From the NCBI GenBank assembly GCA_008330645.1, contig VLTN01000068.1:62001-126000 (forward strand): 64,000 nucleotides of DNA. Reading direction: 5' to 3'. The notes under the pieces were generated by a model. It was not told the DNA's origin. It was given only the letters and a program-made list of their open reading frames with translations, and made no database searches. Both the position numbers and the translations under genes were made by a program. Shown one piece after another: positions 59,101 to 64,000 of the stretch; the stretch's first letter is position 1; each line of letters opens with the position of its first letter. The stretch comes from Cafeteria roenbergensis. Taxonomy: Eukaryota > Sar > Bigyra > Bicosoecida > Cafeteriaceae.

Positions 59101-61471
59101 CTGGGGTCACGTGAGGAGCTTTGGCCTCGGTCAGGGCGGCCCGGCCGGAACTGGGCTTGCGACTTGAGTGCTGACCCGATTTGGTGCTGGGGGCGGCAGC
59201 GCCCCCATCCCGAGCCCTCCCCTCGCCTGCTACGGCGTGGTGCGACTGCCCGGACCCCCCGACACAGCGGTGAAGCCATTCGGCGGCGGCTAAAATGCGC
59301 TCGCCAGCCGAGTGACGGCCAACGCTCGCGCCGATCGCATCGGCAGGCCGGTACGGGACCGACCCCGAAGTGAGACACCAGGCGTCCGAGGCTGAGCTGC
59401 CAGCAAGGTTGGGGTCTGTAAAGAGCACCGCGGCCGCCCGGGACGCGAGGCCCTGGACGTCCACGGCGGGCGCAAGTTGCGGGTCGACCCCAGCGGCCGG
59501 CTCTGGCGCACCCCCGCCGGCTGCTGGTTCTTGTTCACTGCTGCGCGCCCCCGCGCCGCCCTGTGACCAGGAGCTGGGAGGGGCACCCGCGGGCAGGAAA
59601 CTCGGACCGCTGGGCGCGACACCCACAGGCGACACTGCCTGGCCGGCGCGCCACGTGGCGTGGGCGAAGGGGTTGGCGGCACCCAGCGCTGGAGGATGCG
59701 GCGTCGGTGACAGCACTGAGAGGACGGAAGCCGCAGCCGCCGTGGCGCGCGCATCACCGACGAGCAGAGCTGCCCCCTTTGGCGCCGTTCTGCCTGCTTC
59801 TGCCTCAGCGCCGTCGAGAGCGCTTCCGGCCAAGCTCCTCGAACACGGCCCTTGCGACCGAATCGAGCTGAGCGCACCCATCGAGCTGGCGGCGGCTGCG
59901 AGCTGCGCTGCCTGCCCAGGCTGGCTTGCGGCGTCGGCGAACTCCTCCGAGGCCAGGTCGGGACCCACCAGAGCCGCGCTATCCACCCAGAGCGACGCCG
60001 CGGCCAACGCGGATTGGGGAAGCCTCGCGGGGGCCGGCGCGGAGCTGGACGCGCGGCGGGAGCCCTGCGCGGCCCTGGGGGCACTGGCCTGGTGCGCCCG
60101 GCGGGACCGCTTTCCGGAGCGACTGCCCGCCGCGCTGTCCGCTCGGAGGCCGTCCGATGCCGCATCGGCAGCTGGCGTGCTGCTGCTTTTGTCCGCGGAA
60201 CCGCGGCATTTGGACGAGCGGGCCCGCTTGGAAGCGTGCGGACCCGGCGCGCCCACCGACACCTTTCCAGAGCTGCCTACACTGGCAGCGTCGTCGCCCC
60301 CTCGCCGGTGCTTGGATGGGGTTCGCGCCGAGGATCGGGCCGGCGAGGCCAACGGCGAGGGCGACCCGGCCGACGACGCGGTGCTGGCCGTTGGCAAGTG
60401 AGAGCTGAGCCAGCGGCGGGCGCCATCGCTGGCGGCCCGCAGCACCCCACCTGGGCTGAGGTCGCCGGCGGCAGTCGCGTCCTTGATCTGCTTGATTGCC
60501 AAGGCCATGTGCAGCAGCCGGGCGCGTGGCACCGCGAGGACGTCACGCAGCTCGTGCACCGTGGTCTCGTTGTATTCCCGCAGGCCGTGGATCCTGGAGC
60601 TGTGCTTGCGAAACCGCCTGAAGTAGGATTCCAGCATCAAGAAGCTGCCGCGCACTGCAGCCTCTGACCACGCGGGCGAGGCGCACACGGCCCGGGCCAT
60701 CTCACTCGCCCCTTGCAGCGATGCAGTTGTGCCCACATAAACGGTGTTCCCGACCGCGTGCTCGGCGCCGGGCGGGCCTGACGTCGCGATGACGGGCGCA
60801 GCGGCCAGCGCCCGTGGTGCAGTCGGCACGCCCGGCGTGGAGCTGCTGCCCAGGTCGCGCGCAGAGCTGATCGGGGCACAACCCACTCCTGCGGGTTCAC
60901 GTTCGACGGCCTCCGAGGCGGCCGCCGAAGCGCTGCCGGCTGCTACCAGAGCCGTCGCTGCCGTCTCGACTGGTGGCTGCGGCGCGGGGGACCCGGCGGC
61001 TGGTTGCCCCGGAGACCCAGGGACTGCTGGGGACAAATCCACTGCTGGGCCTTGGACGCACGGCTCCAGACCGGTTTCCACCATGCAGTCGGGGGCCAGC
61101 AGCTGGCCAACCTGAACGTACGCATCAACCACCCTGCGACCCGCGCTGGACAGCCGCGCCACATGCGCCAGGGGCACGGGTGCGTCCGCCACAGGAACAT
61201 GCAGCCTGCGCAGGCCTTGCACGCCCCGCGGCACCTGCCTGCACTCGCTGCAAGTCCACCACGCGCCGTCGGCGAGCGCTGCAGGATTGGGCAGCGTGTT
61301 GCCGGCCGCAGGGTCGCGCACCTCCCCGTACAGCTCCAGTATGCACTCGAAGCAAACGGCTGCGGGGCAGATACAGCGGGCGAGCCGGGACTGGCCGTCA
61401 AGCAGGGCACGGGTGCAAGCGCCGCGGCCAAATTCAAAGGCGCGGGCGAGTCTCACCCTGCTCGCAGTCAT
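53165..61471 (-). CDS. Unidentified giant protein with N-terminal Cys-rich zinc-binding motif
   Basis: I do not recognise this 2768-residue single-exon protein. The N-terminus has paired cysteines: C-x-C near residues 31-33 (RCICP), CFEC a few residues later, and WWTCSEC near 72-76. The spacing could bind one or two zinc ions in a treble-clef or PHD/RING-like way. Residues about 260-340 hold a helical stretch (FLMLESYFRRFRKHSSRIHG, then VHELRDVL) that looks folded. The remainder is mostly Ser/Ala/Pro/Gly-rich and disordered, with shorter ordered islands, including the last 150 residues (CQVLHCWSWFNATVLAVG, DRWYLVQTASEAG). Basic KRAR-type clusters are common, compatible with a nuclear protein. 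The ATG at 61471 is the first before the zinc motif; the open frame extends further upstream without ATG support. It is divergent from the small gene at 61731. Confidence 0.6.
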   Translation of the reverse strand: MTASRVRLARAFEFGRGACTRALLDGQSRLARCICPAAVCFECILELYGEVRDPAAGNTLPNPAALADGAWWTCSECRQVPRGVQGLRRLHVPVADAPVPLAHVARLSSAGRRVVDAYVQVGQLLAPDCMVETGLEPCVQGPAVDLSPAVPGSPGQPAAGSPAPQPPVETAATALVAAGSASAAASEAVEREPAGVGCAPISSARDLGSSSTPGVPTAPRALAAAPVIATSGPPGAEHAVGNTVYVGTTASLQGASEMARAVCASPAWSEAAVRGSFLMLESYFRRFRKHSSRIHGLREYNETTVHELRDVLAVPRARLLHMALAIKQIKDATAAGDLSPGGVLRAASDGARRWLSSHLPTASTASSAGSPSPLASPARSSARTPSKHRRGGDDAASVGSSGKVSVGAPGPHASKRARSSKCRGSADKSSSTPAADAASDGLRADSAAGSRSGKRSRRAHQASAPRAAQGSRRASSSAPAPARLPQSALAAASLWVDSAALVGPDLASEEFADAASQPGQAAQLAAAASSMGALSSIRSQGPCSRSLAGSALDGAEAEAGRTAPKGAALLVGDARATAAAASVLSVLSPTPHPPALGAANPFAHATWRAGQAVSPVGVAPSGPSFLPAGAPPSSWSQGGAGARSSEQEPAAGGGAPEPAAGVDPQLAPAVDVQGLASRAAAVLFTDPNLAGSSASDAWCLTSGSVPYRPADAIGASVGRHSAGERILAAAEWLHRCVGGSGQSHHAVAGEGRARDGGAAAPSTKSGQHSSRKPSSGRAALTEAKAPHVTPGPRATLPRAFAWSRAGCTAELRPFTPFFSRSHTMVRIVSVTPTGPTSSESLSTSELRAIAAAEGDDSTELESRYQVPSELESPAALALAGRALSCAAWGVLDDDAYRLLFGASSESDLAPSERWGQLQNVPLRSLVRLATAVATSLDSREAPGRSRKASSKLSTARRWRSFGKWWQSDSSPRSSEASSHPWTEEDLLEADRLLRPARSSAADHAGASHQSLPSDVPAGGAAAGIDARKAERLASRAPAGPLRKPARAPGASAQAGRVPALRRVAASSASEGPVESPVASVSSTGSGGHSRTNRASASSPAAARRLAVPEGSPPLLLRSWDARRFFGPMRNRLERLEIAFPDASELPKGVPAGLQPLVCVMLGLARWRPSAALWTRWQAEDLGALTAQGGACPIDATKGFPKLEPVPPRIPHEEACQWLVCPPTDPSAAQPLSFWEQLPGVGPGKPGSLVGVTYLLSSWRIQLSVSPKNASSAVALAAARDLLTARAARKLPLRLDKSGRSSRCQQQDAAAAAAWASSEGAAHASAARAEAASEAAGPPTLRGNADAARHSALPSQGLSEEDAALALGEPDACVEELEDRYAACLVGSSADAKAALVFRSEAAAWAILQAAPKAIRDKCTDRMLQLGPTVVTRVVRSAIEGGPRGVELLRALAREHKPCEEALLRAEREAGGCSQAIKAACEWVQKALGPSVPDLGKLDEEIEADRKRALVGVREFPQAPAAGSKRREASSPSAVPLAARSVGAGAACSAELSKSRLTPAGRPTDDSIQNDAKAQHSDSSAAADASARTMVILGATLRRAGSVDVRKTPLEVFAACSASGASHPAELGEALRAAAAGRFHHPKSATASEPEAIAAAGRLASKLAHAAAPAAGGAGSCAQEGLLALSAAEGLRHGARRLPVALRPRAAGASSSVLLEAHASEESRPLIPLARSVRSASGLAAFFGLTAARATTSAQIPVHVLEPSASSVCQAIRLSSASAGPAPPIEGQPGASANGCADLSCEAGAALECFQDADIEVEYLDWDAEAGALSPDAILQPLPAGFWASSQSKPGRLSDESHEADLAALEWGQWGHALPAWIRAADGLVLQNTDSASDAVSSDASARILAELTATPSAVAEAIRAVVWAGKHEWAAAAQPPPPGRGRGGTHSPAAAAASPRSLVSQAAEPPVAAPGDSAEEAGGELSQSAAAAGAGSEPEQPDGGNAPARPRLRGGETGGASGAHQSPQPLSHQAADPTTSLLSHCRGSGLGEVDIVALRTHLFASIVDDAFAGVSKSFAALMKQNAALLVEAARSSASMPAASLGELGVPPPTPQGVFHSPEAAALAHANKLVLETVSSRLIPGGHEVALSPADQMDIASMQRRVVVDVRACFVWVPTLPPACASELSGLSETRAMAAATLSSQLNMAIDPDGLVPLDAHAAAGIRGTSNRLTPVSLDFSASHRGHVIVHFACTAYPGVPFSATVSQPIAEALLRTAVRLDKRPPGPVGEANTDSDGHPSQLGLARLLKAAYARHRANRARRVHGTLTSFGVSPQLTPHAIEGVEASVLAAEASAALARGLQLVGAPAAMVREHQLVVEQNTSVLARILRLCSDARIPGSVGSPAGSHAGARVSAELGSSSATLASPGAVGPSPSSQKGKLSHSSAAGGRPEPAAPESGSRGQPPFGHETAATHAASTARRAKAAAAQPDRSGPEMPGPTRASKRARVSTVAVEQHKPGPKPRRPSKRARHARKQAASVPSSEGSGPSEAAETEASSKAGVPDKPVELQSRHPHPPPGRRWRSRLRLSHWRVQPLPPSAWPSLGDGGTALPDGSGTANSSAPLRGRRGGSALSLIATPGPGDACQVLHCWSWFNATVLAVGSYRAARGALLALQQMEAEGQARAHGPKGSGRGGRSRHQPKSSGKVEAFAPTAGALAQAVQRLPLPELAPRDRWYLVQTASEAGVVGFFVLPSHRVRPRWSWLGPLGWALVL

Positions 61472-61730
61472 GGCACTGGGCCCCAGGCCGTACGCGGGTG
61501 CAAAGGCCGCACGATGGCGTCGCCATCGGGCCGCGACCCCCGGACCCCGGAAGCGAATCGCGCCTGTGCCCGAGCAGGCCTTGCCAAGCGGGCAGAGCCG
61601 CGCCCCGGGCTTTGTCGGCGCGCTGGCTGGGCCGCACCGCGGCGGGCACCCAGCAGTGGCGAGTGAGAGGGAGCCAGGCTCGTGCCTATCTGCTGAGGGC
61701 GGCCATCCTTTTGGGGTGGCGCCTGCTCCC
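61472..61730. promoter_or_regulatory. Short divergent 5' region
   Basis: The start codons of the giant protein and the small coiled-coil protein are about 260 bp apart and divergent, so they probably share this 5' region. No specific element was recognised. Confidence 0.35.
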
Positions 61731-62192
61731 ATGGAAGTCCCAGACGCGGAAACTGGCGAGCTTCTAGTCCTGAATGCGGCAGTTGCATTCGGTCGCTCCG
61801 AGACGGACGAGGAGAGCGCCCCTCGCGAGCCGATTCCGGGCGTGCAGCGTCGGCGGGACCAGTTCGCCTCCGCCCGCGAGCGCCGAGGCTTGCCGGCTGT
61901 CACAGTGCCGGCGCATCGGTCGCTCGCCGTCAGCCCAGAAGCTGCTGCCGAGCTGCACTTGCTTCGCGCCAGGCTGGACGAACAGGTCCGAGAGGCTGTT
62001 GGCAGGGAGGAAGCACGTGAGGTTCACCGGCAGAACGTCCTGGCGGCCACGGCACAGCGATGGAAGCGCGACAAGATGCGCAAGGACTTCGCGCAGGAGC
62101 GCAGGCAAGCCCGCCAAGAAATTGAAAACCTTCGATACGACTCAGAGATGGCCCTGGCCCACGCATTGGCCCGCATGGGCCTGCTCAAGTAA
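61731..62192 (+). CDS. Small coiled-coil protein, unidentified
   Basis: A 153-residue product begins at the ATG at 61731 (MEVPDAETGELL). The second half (about residues 65-150) is strongly charged and helical, with Arg/Glu/Gln heptad-like spacing (RRQARQEIENLRYDSE), so a coiled coil is likely. No domain was recognised. Small basic coiled-coil proteins of this size occur in cilia and mRNA-processing complexes, but there is nothing to choose between them. A TGTG-rich stretch follows the stop directly. Confidence 0.6.
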   Translation: MEVPDAETGELLVLNAAVAFGRSETDEESAPREPIPGVQRRRDQFASARERRGLPAVTVPAHRSLAVSPEAAAELHLLRARLDEQVREAVGREEAREVHRQNVLAATAQRWKRDKMRKDFAQERRQARQEIENLRYDSEMALAHALARMGLLK

Positions 62193-62471
62193 TGTGTGGC
62201 TTGGATTGGGCAGGAAGCGGGCTGCAGCAGGACACCCGACCGACATGTCAAGCCGAGCCGCCCTGCCGCGGGCAGGAAACGCTGTTGGCTGCAAAATCCC
62301 AAGCCCCACACAATGGCAATTCAAACGACGCGTGATTCCGAGCCCGAGAGCACCAACCCGTCTCTGTTGGGGGAACGGGACAGGTCCGAGGACTGGGATG
62401 CAGGCCTCGCACGCAGCCAGCTGCCACGCTCCAACGCTCAGGGCCTCGCCATGGAATGCCACACAACACTG

Positions 62472-62953
62472 CTATGAGGCCGAGGCCGAGTTGCCCATTG
62501 ACTGTGCCAACGAGAACGCTGCGATCTAGCGGCAAAGCCAGGCAAAAAATTGTCTATGAGGCATCGGTCGCGCGTTCTCGCGCCCACAACGAATCGGGTA
62601 CGACAAGAGGGCCTAGAGACTCGCGACTCACCAACAAGTGTGGCGAGGGCGGCCCCAATCCGGTTCAGCGACTTGCGCTGCTGAGCGCGGGCGTGCATGA
62701 ACTTTTCGTGCACCAGACCTTGAAATCGCCTGCGCTCGCTCTCCGAAATGGCCGAAGCTGAAGCAGCTCGCCCGGCATGCAACTCGTCGAACCACTTATT
62801 CAAAGCAGCTTTGCGGTCGGTTCGGGCCAGCTCCCAATCAGGCTCGGAAGGCCTGGTCGACGCGAACCGCAAATTTCCCCGAGGCGTGCCTGCGCAGGCC
62901 CACGCTGGCCGCAGAAGGCGGCCGACCGCCAGTGAAGGCCTAGTGGCTGCCAT
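62472..62953 (-). CDS. Small protein with probable mitochondrial presequence, two exons
   Basis: Exon 1 (62953-62632) starts MAATRPSLAV and continues with Arg, Ala, Ser and no acids for about 35 residues, which looks like a mitochondrial presequence. A charged helical region follows (about residues 37-95), then a hydrophobic start of a segment (IGAALATLV). The donor is GTGAGT. Two acceptors keep the frame. TCGCAG before 62518 adds a short end with AFSLAQSMG and a stop at 62472, making a plausible transmembrane helix (122 residues). TTGCAG before 62288 instead adds ANSVSCPRQ with a stop at 62248. I prefer the first because it completes a hydrophobic helix. An inner-membrane subunit is a guess from size and layout. 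Confidence 0.55.
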
Positions 62954-63082
62954 TGTTTGAACCTTTCGCGCACCCGCTCCCGTCGGGGTTCGCGGCACGC
63001 GACGCTGGAGTTGTGCAGGAAGGCCGGACGCTCGCTTGCGGCAGAGGCCAACCCGCTCCGTCACGAAATCGGAAGCACTGAA

Positions 63083-63910
63083 TTAGGGTTCGACTGCGCC
63101 GCCACCAACCCGACTGAAAGCCGGCGCCCACACCGAAAGCAAGGCGAGCACAAGCGCACTGACCCGCAGCATGGCCTGGTCTGCGGCTGCTCGCTCCAGC
63201 GTCAAGTACTGGCCGCCTGCCAGAAAATCACCCGCCTCATTCGTCTCGCACACTGGAGAACGCTGCTCAAACGCTGCGCGGTGCGCGGCGGGGTCACACG
63301 GGTTGTGGGTCGCCCCGTCGCGAAGGCGGGTCCACTCGGACAGCTCCATCCGACCTCCGTCCAGCCTCAGAGCCATGCAATAGAGCTGCTGCGACTGGTC
63401 GTCGCGGGTGATGGCGATCCCGGTTTCTTCAGCGAAAGACACGAACTGGCGCTGGCCCTGCAGGTTGACCTCGGTCCGCAGCTCGGCTTCGCCCGAGAGC
63501 CCCTTGCCTCCAGCTCCGAGGACCCGGCTCACGTAGATGCCGTCGAAGCCAACGGAGACCTGCACAGGCGTTGCCAATCGATCGAGGCACGACGGCGTCC
63601 GGCCCTGGCCAGCCACCCCGAACGACACGGCACCGTTCCCGACCCACTCGCCGTGAAGCAACGCGGGGACCTCTGCGTAAGACTGCCTTGAAGCAACCGT
63701 GCACTCCGACCAGTACACGTCGGGGTATGAACCGAAGCAGAGCGCTCGGTTCCGCATGACCGTCGAGTAGCCGCTGGGGAGGCTTGCTTGCACTCCGAAC
63801 CGCAGGTACTCCCCACGAAGCTCAACGAAGACGAGCTGTTGAACATCCGAGTGGAACTCCAGCAATGCGTGGGCGAGCGCGCCTGTGGCAGAGTCCGTCC
63901 AAGTGATCAC
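63083..63910 (-). CDS. Unidentified protein with C-terminal membrane segment, 5' partial
   Basis: The visible part (275 residues) has no ATG at its start and is closed by a stop upstream, so it is probably an internal or last exon. A possible acceptor (GCACAG) precedes 63910. It lacks the GCAG ending of the other introns, so the boundary is uncertain. The sequence alternates short beta-like strands with turns (VFVELRGEYLRFGVQASL, VYWSECTV, VQVSVGFDGIYVSRVLG), and the Cys residues suggest an extracytoplasmic beta-sandwich domain. A hydrophobic helix lies close to the C-terminus (LRVSALVLALLSVWAPAF), followed by about ten residues. This fits a single-pass type I or lipid-anchored surface protein. 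No family recognised. Confidence 0.55.
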   Translation of the reverse strand: MITWTDSATGALAHALLEFHSDVQQLVFVELRGEYLRFGVQASLPSGYSTVMRNRALCFGSYPDVYWSECTVASRQSYAEVPALLHGEWVGNGAVSFGVAGQGRTPSCLDRLATPVQVSVGFDGIYVSRVLGAGGKGLSGEAELRTEVNLQGQRQFVSFAEETGIAITRDDQSQQLYCMALRLDGGRMELSEWTRLRDGATHNPCDPAAHRAAFEQRSPVCETNEAGDFLAGGQYLTLERAAADQAMLRVSALVLALLSVWAPAFSRVGGGAVEP

Positions 63911-64000
63911 CTGTGCTTCAAGCGCTTGCACCAGTCAGAAATTAGGGAACAAGATGAGCAGAGAGCATGCCCAATGTCTGAGTACCGTGCCGACTGATCA

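Noticed and set aside
61454-61471. GTGAG donor just after the start codon of the giant gene
   Set aside because: Splicing from it to the nearest suitable GCAG (before about 61354) would break the frame and lose the first cysteines of the zinc motif, so I kept the continuous frame.
1-64000. Mobile elements, retroelements, viral remnants, tRNA or rRNA genes
   Set aside because: I looked for transposase, reverse transcriptase, integrase and capsid-like motifs, terminal repeats and tRNA-like folds and recognised none. Low-copy or very decayed elements could escape reading by eye.

Overview
This window is nuclear DNA from a GC-rich unicellular eukaryote (well over 60% G+C by eye). It is not bacterial. 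At least seven genes are interrupted by spliceosomal introns that all begin GTGAG and end GCAG. The proteins are typical of eukaryotes: TRP-type channel, carnitine palmitoyltransferase with membrane anchor, DENN and TBC Rab regulators, F-box, and a coiled-coil protein of ciliary type. A CCDC180-like gene suggests a flagellated cell. A Gal4-type Zn2Cys6 factor together with these families fits a heterotrophic or mixotrophic protist such as a stramenopile or haptophyte, but the sequence alone does not settle the lineage. No transposon, retroelement, viral remnant, tRNA or rRNA gene was recognised.

Layout. From the left edge to about 29 kb the genes alternate strictly in strand, forming divergent pairs with short shared 5' regions. 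They are: GTP cyclohydrolase II-like (-, runs off the left edge), monoacylglycerol-lipase-like hydrolase (+), membrane-tailed dCTP pyrophosphatase (-), six-TM membrane protein (+), EF-hand protein (-), 2583-residue TRPM-like channel (+), CCDC180-like protein (-), F-box/Tudor-knot protein (+), and a 1500-residue unidentified protein (-). From 33.7 to 61.5 kb nearly everything lies on the minus strand: DJ-1/Hsp31-like, Zn2Cys6 factor, CPT1, PDZ-TBC RabGAP, DENND4-like RabGEF and a 2768-residue unidentified protein. The one plus-strand gene in that block is a membrane protein at 39.6 kb. The right end holds a short coiled-coil gene (+), a small possibly mitochondrial gene (-) and a 5'-partial gene (-).

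Functional links. These are ordinary unlinked eukaryotic genes, not operons. The one suggestive neighbourhood is the Rab GAP (PDZ-TBC) lying 266 bp from a Rab GEF (DENND4-like) on the same strand. The most useful structural results are 11 reconstructed introns, among them a hidden first exon of the GTP cyclohydrolase gene. Another is a 32-bp minisatellite inside an intron of the CCDC180-like gene that mimics coding sequence. The domain architectures are also unusual: a SLOG domain split by an insertion, a tail-anchored dCTPase, and an F-box fused to a Tudor-knot.
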